Shown: positions 18,821 through 26,891 of the stretch, piece by piece
Layout: the number at the start of each line of letters is the position of its first letter
Position numbering within the stretch: position 1 is the stretch's first letter
Source of the DNA: Winogradskyella schleiferi
Lineage (GTDB): Bacteria > Bacteroidota > Bacteroidia > Flavobacteriales > Flavobacteriaceae
Direction: 5' to 3'
Assembly: GCF_013394655.1 (NCBI RefSeq)
Contig: NZ_CP053351.1
Location: 3,636,001-3,700,000, forward strand
DNA: 64,000 nucleotides
The notes under the pieces: generated by a model
Told to the model about the DNA's origin: nothing
The model's input: the letters and a program-made list of their open reading frames with translations, nothing else
Databases searched by the model: none
Made by a program: the position numbers and the translations under genes

Positions 18821-19924
18821 TTATTTTAAAGGCAATGTTTCAATAATTGCTAAAATACGTTCTGTGGCTTTACCATCCCAAAATTTTGGCACATTACTAT
18901 GATTTTCCATTCCAGCTTCAACAGTTTCGATATGGCTTAAAATTTTATCAACATCAAAATCCAACAAAACATTTGTTCCTTGGGTTATAGTACTAGGCCT
19001 TTCGGTATTTGGCCTCAGCGTTAAACAGGGTTTTAATTTGTAGGTTGTTTCTTCTTGAATGCCTCCACTGTCTGTTAATACCATTTTGCAATTATGAATA
19101 AGGTTTTGAAAACTAAAATAATCTAATGGGCCTGTAATTATAACACCTTTTAATTTTTCGAAGTCCGATTTTAAACCATACTTCGATAGATTGTTCAACG
19201 TTCGCGGGTGCATTGGAAAGACCACTTGATGATTTTTAGACAGTTTATCCATCAAATTCAATAACTTTTCTAGACCATTTTTGTGATCTACTGTAGCCGG
19301 ACGATGAATAGTCATTAAAATAAAATCATCCTTGTTCAGTTGAAACGTTTCTAAAATGGACTGGGATTCTATATCTTCTTCAAAAGCGACGAGTGTATCA
19401 ATCATGGTGTTCCCTACAAAATGGATCCGCTCTTTTGGTTTTCCTTCTTTGAGTAGATTATCTATGCCACTTTGTTCCGTTACAATGAAGTGATCTGTTA
19501 TTTCATCGACCAAAAGTCGATTGATTTCTTCTGGCATACTTCGGTCAAAACTCCGTAAACCACTTTCTAAATGCGCCAGTGGAATATTCATTTTATTTGC
19601 GGTAATAGCAGCAGCTAAAGTAGAGTTGACATCGCCTGGCACAATGATCATATCTGGAAGAAACTGATTTACAATGCCTTCCAACCTTATTATAATTTCA
19701 CCGATTTGATTATTTGCAGTGCTTTGGGGAATGTTCAAAGCAAAGTCTGGATAGATGTCTAATTGTTTAAAAAAATCATCAGCCATGGCTTTGTCAAAGT
19801 GTTGGCCTGTGTGGACGATTTTTATGTCGAATTTATTTTTAAATTTTTGTTCAGCTACTTTTTTAAATTGTGTAACCTTAATATAATTCGGTCTTGTACC
19901 CACAATAATCAATAATCGAATCAT
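18821..19924 (-). CDS. wecB: UDP-N-acetylglucosamine 2-epimerase (non-hydrolysing)
   Basis: 367 residues. GTRPNYIKVTQF, VHTGQHFD, VPGDVNSTLAAAI, LAHLESGLRSFDRSMPEEINR and DSGGIQEET are all hallmarks of the WecB/MnaA family. It interconverts UDP-GlcNAc and UDP-ManNAc, giving a ManNAc-type precursor. No UDP-ManNAc dehydrogenase (wecC) is in the window, so the product may be used as ManNAc itself or processed elsewhere. It lies 44 bases after fcl. Confidence 0.93.
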   Translation of the reverse strand: MIRLLIIVGTRPNYIKVTQFKKVAEQKFKNKFDIKIVHTGQHFDKAMADDFFKQLDIYPDFALNIPQSTANNQIGEIIIRLEGIVNQFLPDMIIVPGDVNSTLAAAITANKMNIPLAHLESGLRSFDRSMPEEINRLLVDEITDHFIVTEQSGIDNLLKEGKPKERIHFVGNTMIDTLVAFEEDIESQSILETFQLNKDDFILMTIHRPATVDHKNGLEKLLNLMDKLSKNHQVVFPMHPRTLNNLSKYGLKSDFEKLKGVIITGPLDYFSFQNLIHNCKMVLTDSGGIQEETTYKLKPCLTLRPNTERPSTITQGTNVLLDFDVDKILSHIETVEAGMENHSNVPKFWDGKATERILAIIETLPLK

Positions 19925-19968
19925 AAAAACTTTATTATTATACTAAATTTAAGTTGAAAAGCACTAAC

Positions 19969-20925
19969 TTAAATTTTTACTTTTTTATAGTCTTTTTGGT
20001 GCGAGGTAAACCAATTGTAAGTATCAATTATTCCTTTTTCTAAAGTATATTCTGAAGCCCAACCCAAAGCTCTTAGCTTTGAACTATCCATCAACTTTCT
20101 AGGTGTTCCATCTGGTTTTGAACTGTCCCATTCAATTTTCCCATTATGACCTACAACATTTTGAATCGTTTCGGCCAGTTCTTTTATAGTAACATCTGTA
20201 CCAGTACCAACATTATATAAATGTTCTGGTAATTTATGCTCAATGGCAAATAAAACGGCCTGCGCTAAGTCATCAACATGTAAAAATTCACGCATTGGTG
20301 TTCCACTTCCCCATAACTCTACTGTAGCTTTAGTAATTTTAGCCTCGTGAAACTTTCGTATCATAGCAGGCAATACATGCGAACTTTTTAAGTCAAAATT
20401 ATCATTAGGACCATATAAATTGGTCGGCATTAAGCTCACAAAATCTTTACCGTATTGCTTTCTAATGGCTTCGCACGCTTTTACACCAGCTATTTTAGCA
20501 ATGGCATACCATTCATTAGTTGGCTCCAAGCTATCGGTAAGTAAGTATTCTTCTTTTAATGGTTGAGGTGCAAGTTTTGGGTAAATACAAGAACTTCCTA
20601 AAAAAATAAATTTTGAAATCTCAGCTTTATGTGCAGCATCAATGAGATTATTCTGAATTTGCAAATTTTCCATTAAAAATGGATATGGATTCTCGTTGTT
20701 GGCTAAAATCCCTCCTACTCGAGCAGCCGCATCGATAATAATATCCGGCTTTTCTGTATTTATAAAATCAATTACAGCTTGTTGGTTTCGCAAATCGAGC
20801 TCTGAGCTGGTTTTACCAATGAGATTAGTGTAACCTTTTGTCTCTAAAGCTCTCCAAACCGCAGAACCTACCATTCCGCGATGACCTGCAATATATAGTT
20901 TTGAATCTTTAGTTAATTTACTCAA
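19969..20925 (-). CDS. fcl: GDP-L-fucose synthase
   Basis: 318 residues. [14 protein letters not shown] is the NADP-binding loop, [19 protein letters not shown] and [14 protein letters not shown] carry the Ser-Tyr-Lys triad, and [14 protein letters not shown] follows. It performs the 3,5-epimerisation and reduction of GDP-4-keto-6-deoxymannose to GDP-L-fucose. It overlaps gmd by 8 bases, the usual gmd-fcl pairing. So the polymer probably contains L-fucose or a derivative. Confidence 0.95.
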   Translation of the reverse strand: MSKLTKDSKLYIAGHRGMVGSAVWRALETKGYTNLIGKTSSELDLRNQQAVIDFINTEKPDIIIDAAARVGGILANNENPYPFLMENLQIQNNLIDAAHKAEISKFIFLGSSCIYPKLAPQPLKEEYLLTDSLEPTNEWYAIAKIAGVKACEAIRKQYGKDFVSLMPTNLYGPNDNFDLKSSHVLPAMIRKFHEAKITKATVELWGSGTPMREFLHVDDLAQAVLFAIEHKLPEHLYNVGTGTDVTIKELAETIQNVVGHNGKIEWDSSKPDGTPRKLMDSSKLRALGWASEYTLEKGIIDTYNWFTSHQKDYKKVKI

Positions 20926-22033
20926 AATAATTCATCGTTTTATAACCTCCATCTTCAAGGTACTGTTGTTCTTTCATCAATTTTATATCACTTTGCATCA
21001 TATCCTTAACAAGGTCATTAAGATCATATTTGCATTCCCATCCTAATTTGTCCTTAGCTTTTGAGGCATCGCCAATAAGTAACTCTACTTCTGTAGGCCT
21101 AAAATAACGTGCATCAACAGCGAGTATCTCTTTTCCTATTTCTAATTGGTAATTAGGATTTTTGCACTTGATGATATATGCTTTTTCATCTTCGCCTTTT
21201 CCTTTAAACTCTAACTCAATCCCAACTTCAGCAAAACTCATTTTAACAAAGTCACGGATTCTTGTGGTTTTCCCAGTAGCAATGACCCAATCTTCTGCCT
21301 CGTCCGCTTGAAGAATCATCCACATCATTCTCACATAATCCTTGGCATGTCCCCAATCGCGCTGTGCATCTAAATTTCCGAGATAAAATTTATCTTGCAT
21401 ACCTAGTGCTATCCGGGAAACTGCTCTAGTAATTTTTCGTGTTACAAAAGTTTCCCCTCTAATTGGTGATTCATGATTAAACAAAATACCATTACAAGCA
21501 TACATATTATAAGCCTCACGATAATTTACAGTAATCCAATAAGCATACATTTTGGCTACAGCATAAGGTGATCTTGGATAAAACGGCGTTGTTTCAGATT
21601 GCGGCACTTCTTGTACCTTGCCATATAGCTCTGAAGTTGAAGCCTGATATATGCGTGTTTTCTTCTCTAAACCCAAAAGTCGTACTGCATCCAAAATTCT
21701 TAAAGTTCCTAAACCGTCTGCATTGCCAGTATATTCTGGAATTTCAAAAGACACGGCAACATGACTCATCGCAGCCAAGTTATAAATCTCATCGGGTTGT
21801 ATTTCTTTAATCAGCCGAATGAGATTAGTACTATCCGTCATATCACCATAATGTAAATAAAAATTCTGATGATCTACATGTGGATCTTGATATAAGTGAT
21901 CAATGCGATCTGTATTAAATAGGGATGAACGGCGTTTCAAACCATGAACTTCATAACCTTTTTTTAATAAAAATTCACTTAAATAGGCACCATCCTGTCC
22001 TGTAACCCCTGTAATAAATGCAACTTTACTCAT
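20918..22033 (-). CDS. gmd: GDP-mannose 4,6-dehydratase
   Basis: 371 residues. It has [19 protein letters not shown] (NADP-binding), [35 protein letters not shown] and [17 protein letters not shown] (YxxxK), all characteristic of Gmd. It converts GDP-mannose to GDP-4-keto-6-deoxymannose for Fcl. A TACTTTTG motif 44 bases upstream suggests its own promoter. Confidence 0.96.
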   Translation of the reverse strand: MSKVAFITGVTGQDGAYLSEFLLKKGYEVHGLKRRSSLFNTDRIDHLYQDPHVDHQNFYLHYGDMTDSTNLIRLIKEIQPDEIYNLAAMSHVAVSFEIPEYTGNADGLGTLRILDAVRLLGLEKKTRIYQASTSELYGKVQEVPQSETTPFYPRSPYAVAKMYAYWITVNYREAYNMYACNGILFNHESPIRGETFVTRKITRAVSRIALGMQDKFYLGNLDAQRDWGHAKDYVRMMWMILQADEAEDWVIATGKTTRIRDFVKMSFAEVGIELEFKGKGEDEKAYIIKCKNPNYQLEIGKEILAVDARYFRPTEVELLIGDASKAKDKLGWECKYDLNDLVKDMMQSDIKLMKEQQYLEDGGYKTMNYFE

Positions 22034-22076
22034 TAATAATTTTTAATTTAAGGATTTAAATAACACTAATTGATTG

Positions 22077-22084
22077 CAAAAGTA
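22077..22084 (-). promoter_or_regulatory. Candidate Bacteroidota -7 element before gmd
   Basis: The minus strand reads TACTTTTGC, a fit to TAnnTTTG, in the 97-base gap between cysQ and gmd. No clear -33 element is seen. If real, it separates transcription of the sugar genes from the sulfate genes. Confidence 0.4.
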
Positions 22085-22130
22085 TCTAAATTAGTCGAAT
22101 TATGAATCTCATTGATTCTAAAACCTAGGA

Positions 22131-22919
22131 TTACTTTACCAAAAACCAAGAGTTCAGCAACTCTTCTCTATTGTAAAGCATGCGCTCTTTTGTACTCCAA
22201 TCTATAACCTCAAAACCCGCATGTTCACAAATGGCTTGACCAGCAGCAGTATCCCATTCCATGGTTGGTGCAAATCTTGGATAACAATCAGCTTGGCCTT
22301 CTGCAACCATACATAGTTTTAAGGAACTCCCTTTTGATATTAAATTTACATCACCATGCTTTTCACGCATCTCGCTAACATAAGTCTCTGTTTCTGGTGA
22401 CATATGTGAACGGCTCGCGACAACTGTAAAGGACTTATCACTTCTTTCTAATGGTAATTTACGAGCATTATTTACTAAAGAATCATAATTATAATCCTCT
22501 AGATTTACAGTGACTTTATAAGCGCCCATTTCCTTCGTTGAAAAATAAAGGTCTCCCGATACTGGCACGAAAATAACACCTATAACGGTTTTCTGACTTT
22601 CTACCAGAGCAATGTTAACCGTAAACTCTCCATTGCGCTTAATAAATTCTTTTGTACCGTCAATTGGATCAACGATCCACAATTGGTTCCAATCTTTTCT
22701 ATCGTTATAAGCTATAGATTTACCTTCTTCAGAAAGTACAGGAATGTTTGTCGTTTTCAAGTGTGACATAATCACTTGATGAGAAGCCAAATCTGCTTTG
22801 GTCAAAGGTGAATTATCGCCTTTTAATTCCACTTCAAAATCATCGGAATGATATATTTTTAGAATTTCTTTCCCTGCTTCTAAAGCGGCAATAATTGCGG
22901 TTTTTAAATTTTTATTCAT
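22131..22919 (-). CDS. cysQ: 3'(2'),5'-bisphosphate nucleotidase
   Basis: 262 residues of the inositol-monophosphatase-like superfamily. The metal-binding motif DPIDGTKEF is at 84-92, preceded by VLSEEGK (residues 61-67) and followed by EWDTAAGQAI near residue 223. It hydrolyses PAP, the by-product of PAPS-using sulfotransferases, to AMP and phosphate. Its placement beside cysCDN and in a locus with two sulfotransferases fits removal of inhibitory PAP. Confidence 0.94.
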   Translation of the reverse strand: MNKNLKTAIIAALEAGKEILKIYHSDDFEVELKGDNSPLTKADLASHQVIMSHLKTTNIPVLSEEGKSIAYNDRKDWNQLWIVDPIDGTKEFIKRNGEFTVNIALVESQKTVIGVIFVPVSGDLYFSTKEMGAYKVTVNLEDYNYDSLVNNARKLPLERSDKSFTVVASRSHMSPETETYVSEMREKHGDVNLISKGSSLKLCMVAEGQADCYPRFAPTMEWDTAAGQAICEHAGFEVIDWSTKERMLYNREELLNSWFLVK

Positions 22920-23007
22920 TTTGTTAAATCCATATTCGGTTGACTGATCAATTTGAAATCCTATCGATTACCTCACCCACTAAGTCAATTCGATTTATAT
23001 TTTGTTT

Positions 23008-23091
23008 TTGGAATTTGGTATTTTATTTTTTTCTCTTCAAACTTCATGCTGCATGCTGCATGCTTCATGCTTCAAACTTCGAGCTTCTAAC
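23008..23091. repeat. Heptanucleotide periodic repeat directly after the cysN stop
   Basis: Twelve in-phase 7-base units fill this stretch. Eight of them (23036-23091) are closely related, of the form TTCAAAC, TTCATGC, TGCATGC, TGCATGC, TTCATGC, TTCAAAC, TTCGAGC and TTCTAAC. The four units on the left are more diverged (TTGGAAT, TTGGTAT and two T-rich units). The array ends exactly at the stop codon of cysN. Read on the cysN strand the units are of the type GYWTGAA. Confidence 0.8.
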
Positions 23092-24348
23092 TCAAATTAT
23101 CATACCTGCACCAATGGTTTCATTGGTTTGTTCGTCAATAATGATAACGCTTCCTGTTTGGCGATTCCTTTTATAGGCATCGTAAAATATCGGTTTTGCC
23201 GTTCTAATCGACAAACGAGCAATATCATTCATTTCAACCTTATCAATACCTTCAATGCGATGCAACGTATTGATGTCTATTTTATATTTTAATTCTTTTA
23301 CCATTCCAACCGTCTCATTCGTAGTATGTTTAATCACCACTTTTGTTCGGGCATGAATTGGGTTAGTACTCATCCAAGTTACTAAAACTTCCAAATCTTG
23401 ACTGACATTAGGAACGTTATTTTCACGTACAATCATATCGCCACGACTGTTATCAATTTCATCTTCCAGTGTCATGGTTACAGACATAGGAGCAAATGCC
23501 TCTGCAATCTGCTCTCCATTAAGCTCAATAGTTTTAATGGTAGAAACAAACCCTGAAGGCAATGATTTTACTTTATCTCCTGGTTTAAAAACACCACCAT
23601 CTATTCGACCTGCAAAACCTCTATAATCCTGATTATCCAATGTATGTGGACGAATCACAGATTGAATAGGGAAACGACAATCCACAAGGTTATGATCACT
23701 TGAAATATGCACAGTTTCTAAATGATACATCAACGTACTTCCTTGATACCAATCCATATTTTTAGAACGGTTAACAACATTATCGCCATTTAATGCCGAA
23801 ATAGGAATAAATTGTATATCGTTAATGCCTAACTTGGAAGAAAAGACATTAAAGTCTGAAACGATTTCATTATAGACCTCTTCACTATAATCAACCAAAT
23901 CCATTTTGTTAACACAAACAATAGCATGTGGAATGCGCAATAATGAGGCGATAAATGCATGACGATGGGTTTGCTCCAACATGCCTTTTCGTGCATCGAT
24001 CAGTATAATGGCCAAATTAGCCGTAGATGCACCAGTAACCATATTACGTGTATATTGTATATGTCCTGGCGTATCCGCAATTATAAATTTACGTTTTGGA
24101 GTGGCGAAGTAACGATAAGCCACATCTATAGTAATACCTTGCTCGCGCTCGGATTTTAAGCCATCGGTTAGCAACGATAAATCAACATAGTCAAAACCTT
24201 TATTTTTACTAGATTCTTCAACTGCGTCTAGTTGGTCTTGAAAAATTGATTTACTGTCATACAACAAACGCCCTATTAATGTGCTTTTGCCATCATCAAC
24301 ACTTCCTGCGGTTGTAAAACGTAATAATTCTATATCTTGATAATCCAT
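23092..24348 (-). CDS. cysN: Sulfate adenylyltransferase subunit 1 (GTPase)
   Basis: 418 residues. The EF-Tu-like GTPase domain shows GSVDDGKST (15-23), DTPGH (92-96) and VNKMD, followed by beta-barrel domains 2 and 3. It couples GTP hydrolysis to ATP-sulfurylase activity of CysD, making adenosine 5'-phosphosulfate (APS). It is not fused to an APS kinase; CysC is encoded separately in the same operon. It follows cysD after 15 bases. Confidence 0.96.
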   Translation of the reverse strand: MDYQDIELLRFTTAGSVDDGKSTLIGRLLYDSKSIFQDQLDAVEESSKNKGFDYVDLSLLTDGLKSEREQGITIDVAYRYFATPKRKFIIADTPGHIQYTRNMVTGASTANLAIILIDARKGMLEQTHRHAFIASLLRIPHAIVCVNKMDLVDYSEEVYNEIVSDFNVFSSKLGINDIQFIPISALNGDNVVNRSKNMDWYQGSTLMYHLETVHISSDHNLVDCRFPIQSVIRPHTLDNQDYRGFAGRIDGGVFKPGDKVKSLPSGFVSTIKTIELNGEQIAEAFAPMSVTMTLEDEIDNSRGDMIVRENNVPNVSQDLEVLVTWMSTNPIHARTKVVIKHTTNETVGMVKELKYKIDINTLHRIEGIDKVEMNDIARLSIRTAKPIFYDAYKRNRQTGSVIIIDEQTNETIGAGMII

Positions 24349-24363
24349 TGTATTCTTTAAATT

Positions 24364-25269
24364 TTAAAAGTAACCTTGTTTTTTACGATCTTCCATGGCC
24401 GTTTCAGCACGCTTATCATCTGCTCGCCCACCTCGCTCTGTGGTACGTGTTGTTGCGATTTCTTCAATGATTTTCTCAAGATTATCGGCTTCAGATTCAA
24501 CAGCACCTGTAATTGGCATATCACCACAAGTACGGTAACGAATGGTCATATTAACAACTTCTTCTTTTTCCTTTAACTTGATGAATTCTGAATTTGCTAA
24601 AATCACGCCATCTCTAACGACACAATCGCGTTGATGTGAGAAATATAGGGACGGTAAATCGATATTCTCTAGTTTAATATATTCCCAAACATCCATTTCT
24701 GTCCAATTAGAAATAGGAAACACCCTAAAGTGTTCTCCGTAATTCTTACGACCATTAAAAAGATTCCATAATTCCGGTCTCTGATTTTTTGGATCCCATT
24801 GTCCAAATTCATCACGGTGGGAAAAGAAACGTTCTTTTGCACGCGCTTTTTCTTCATCTCGTCTTGCTCCACCCATCGCAGCATCAACTTTATAGTCTTC
24901 AAGTGTATCTAACAACGAAACTATCTGGAGTGAATTACGAGACGCATCAGCTCCAGTTTCTTCCTTCGCCCTCCCTTTATCAATCGCTTCTTGAACAGAA
25001 CCAACAATAAGTTTAACGCCTAATTTCTCCACTAATTCATCTCTAAAAGCAATGGTTTCAGGAAAATTATGACCCGTATCAATATGAATTAATGGAAACG
25101 GTATTTTTGCAGGAAAGAAGGCTTTTTTAGCTAAGTGCGTCAGTAAAATTGAATCTTTTCCACCTGAAAAAAGCAGAACAGGATTTTCAAATTGCGCAGC
25201 AATCTCTCGAATCACAAAAATAGCTTCCGATTCTAATTCTTTTAAATGATTAATTACGTAATTACTCAT
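24364..25269 (-). CDS. cysD: Sulfate adenylyltransferase subunit 2
   Basis: 301 residues, the family's usual length. The PP-loop SGGKDS (35-40) binds ATP. HIDTGHNFPET, GGARRDEEKARAKERFFS, RVFPISNWTEMDVWEYI and the C-terminal TTERGGRADD are conserved CysD segments. It forms APS from sulfate and ATP in complex with CysN. It starts 5 bases after cysC. Confidence 0.97.
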   Translation of the reverse strand: MSNYVINHLKELESEAIFVIREIAAQFENPVLLFSGGKDSILLTHLAKKAFFPAKIPFPLIHIDTGHNFPETIAFRDELVEKLGVKLIVGSVQEAIDKGRAKEETGADASRNSLQIVSLLDTLEDYKVDAAMGGARRDEEKARAKERFFSHRDEFGQWDPKNQRPELWNLFNGRKNYGEHFRVFPISNWTEMDVWEYIKLENIDLPSLYFSHQRDCVVRDGVILANSEFIKLKEKEEVVNMTIRYRTCGDMPITGAVESEADNLEKIIEEIATTRTTERGGRADDKRAETAMEDRKKQGYF

Positions 25270-25274
25270 GTGTT

Positions 25275-25865
25275 TTATTTTAATTTTTGAATAATAAAGT
25301 CTAAAATAGTTTGAACCGATGTTTCTATCGATTGATGGTCTGTTACGATTTCTAGATCCGGATTCACAGGCGCCTCATAAGGTGCTGAAACACCTGTCAT
25401 GTTTTTAATTTCACCGGCTCTTGCCTTCTTATACAAACCTTTTACGTCTCTACGTTCACATTCCTCTAATGAGGTATTGATATAAATTTCGACGAAATTT
25501 TCGTTCCCTACTATGTTTTTTATATTTTCCCGGTCTTTGATGTACGGCGACACAAAGGCCGCCAAGGTAACCACACCAGCTTCAACCAACAAATGACTGA
25601 TTTCGGCAATCCTTCTGATGTTTTCGGTACGATCCTCTGGAGCAAAACTAAGATCTTTATTGATACCTTGTCTAATATTATCGCCATCTAAGCTAAAAGT
25701 TGAAATGTTTCTTTTATGCAATTCCACTTCGACCAGATTAGCTAAGGTCGATTTCCCAGAACCAGACAAACCAGTAAACCATACCAAAAAAGAGCGATGC
25801 GCATTTAGCTTTTCACGATCTGATTTTGTGATTTTATACTCATGTCTAACTGTGTTTATGCTCAT
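25275..25865 (-). CDS. cysC: Adenylylsulfate kinase
   Basis: 196 residues. The P-loop GLSGSGKST is at 32-40, with LDGDNIRQGINKDLSF and AFVSPY as substrate-binding segments and GLYKKARAGEIKNMTGVSAPYE as the lid. It phosphorylates APS to PAPS, the sulfate donor for both sulfotransferases in this locus. Its start overlaps the stop of the DUF2061 gene by 4 bases. Confidence 0.96.
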   Translation of the reverse strand: MSINTVRHEYKITKSDREKLNAHRSFLVWFTGLSGSGKSTLANLVEVELHKRNISTFSLDGDNIRQGINKDLSFAPEDRTENIRRIAEISHLLVEAGVVTLAAFVSPYIKDRENIKNIVGNENFVEIYINTSLEECERRDVKGLYKKARAGEIKNMTGVSAPYEAPVNPDLEIVTDHQSIETSVQTILDFIIQKLK

Positions 25866-26302
25866 AATTCACGAGATTTTTTTAATTCGTTCAAGCGTTT
25901 TCTTTCATTTCTTCGGTCCAAACCAAAATCTATACGGTACCATAATTTTTCGTGCCCAAAATACAATAGCATTTTTGTAAGGACTTCGGCACCACCAATT
26001 TTAAGACCAGTCAAGGGGTTTCCTGTAATTATCCAGCCTAATATAAAGGTATCCAACGTTCCTACGGCTCGCCATGAAAATGTCTTTAATACGTGACGCT
26101 TGTTCGACGATTTTATCTTAGATTTAAACCAAGCACGCTCGTGCAAATAATAAAGAATCATCTTGGTGACCAACTCCAAAAGCGCTATTTGAGAACCGAA
26201 CTGAATATTATCGGATATAAACCACGATAATAGAAATGTATCTAATGTTCCTATGATACGCCAGGTAATAGTTTTGGCTAGATGTCGTTTACTGAACCTC
26301 AA
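25862..26302 (-). CDS. DUF2061 membrane protein
   Basis: 146 residues made of two copies of the ~55-residue DUF2061 unit (SKRHLAKTITWRIIGTLDTF and NKRHVLKTFSWRAVGTLDTF begin the halves). Each half has a hydrophobic hairpin ending in LHERAWF or GHEKLWY. DUF2061 genes are often found next to sulfate-activation genes, but the biochemical role is unknown; sulfate handling is a guess. The start is TTG: an in-frame TAA lies two codons upstream and the next ATG would remove most of the first repeat. Confidence 0.85.
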   Translation of the reverse strand: MRFSKRHLAKTITWRIIGTLDTFLLSWFISDNIQFGSQIALLELVTKMILYYLHERAWFKSKIKSSNKRHVLKTFSWRAVGTLDTFILGWIITGNPLTGLKIGGAEVLTKMLLYFGHEKLWYRIDFGLDRRNERKRLNELKKSREL

Positions 26303-26403
26303 ACCTTATATATTCTTAAAAATTCTGCCATAGCATTTCTAATTGCTTAATCAAATAAATACCGATTTATCTAGAAAAAACATTACTTACTAATTAAACA
26401 GGG

Positions 26404-26411
26404 CAAAAATA
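26404..26411 (-). promoter_or_regulatory. Candidate promoter of the DUF2061-cysCDNQ operon
   Basis: On the minus strand this reads TATTTTTG, matching TAnnTTTG, about 100 bases before the TTG start of the DUF2061 gene. No convincing -33 element is visible at the expected spacing. Confidence 0.42.
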
Positions 26412-26452
26412 CCTAATTACTAACACTTAGCCATTGAGATTTCAACAAAATA

Positions 26453-26672
26453 ATGCCTCTAAATTTAGATAGTCTTAAAAACGCACAACGTTATTATATT
26501 TTCCCTATAATAGAAAGTCAATTTTCTGTTCTTTCTTTAAACTCAAATCCACTGTCTTATAATGAAACAATAGGAGAAGCAAGAGCGAATTAACCAACAG
26601 TTCAATTATCAATTTGAGGGCACAAAGGACACAACTAATATTCGAGGCCATTACATATTAAACTTTAAATAA
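26453..26672 (+). pseudogene. Possible remnant of an outer-membrane protein C-terminus
   Basis: One frame reads from ATG at 26453 for 46 codons (it begins MPLNLDSLKNAQ and contains YYIFPIIESQF). Shortly before its stop, a shifted frame opens that reads RINQQFNYQFEGTKDT, then IRGHYILNFK, and a stop at 26672. That ending, with alternating residues and a terminal aromatic-containing strand, looks like the last strands of an outer-membrane barrel. Joining the two frames with a +1 shift gives one continuous barrel-like tail. The remnant has no N-terminal part, so it is probably debris of a lost gene. Low confidence without a database match. Confidence 0.3.
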
Positions 26673-26891
26673 AAAACCATTAACCTGAATCTTACGTAGA
26701 TACTATAATTTTGATTACAAGTCTTAAATACCTTAAGAAAAAATTTCAAAAATTAACATTTTGTTCAAGACAATTGTAAAACTATTTAATTATCCGCAAA
26801 TTTTATTACCTTTATCGCCTATTAATCCATATAAAAATTAGTGGAATTTCAATTCACTAAGACATTTTTTTTAAGATATAATTAAAAAATT

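Larger units (their letters stand above)
26303..26891. other. Divergent intergenic region between the sulfate operon and the T9SS gene
   Basis: It holds a candidate promoter for the minus-strand cys operon (26404-26411), a short eroded coding remnant (26453-26672), and an AT-rich leader for the plus-strand gene at 26892, where TACCTTTA at 26807-26814 is a weak -7 candidate. No intact gene longer than 46 codons is present. Confidence 0.6.

Noticed and set aside
23036..23091. Possible CRISPR array
   Set aside because: The repeat unit is only 7 bases with no spacers; no cas genes occur in the window.
26310..26335. ATG with MAEFLRI upstream of the DUF2061 gene as its true start
   Set aside because: It stops after seven codons at a TAA just before the TTG; it is not in a usable frame with the DUF2061 protein.
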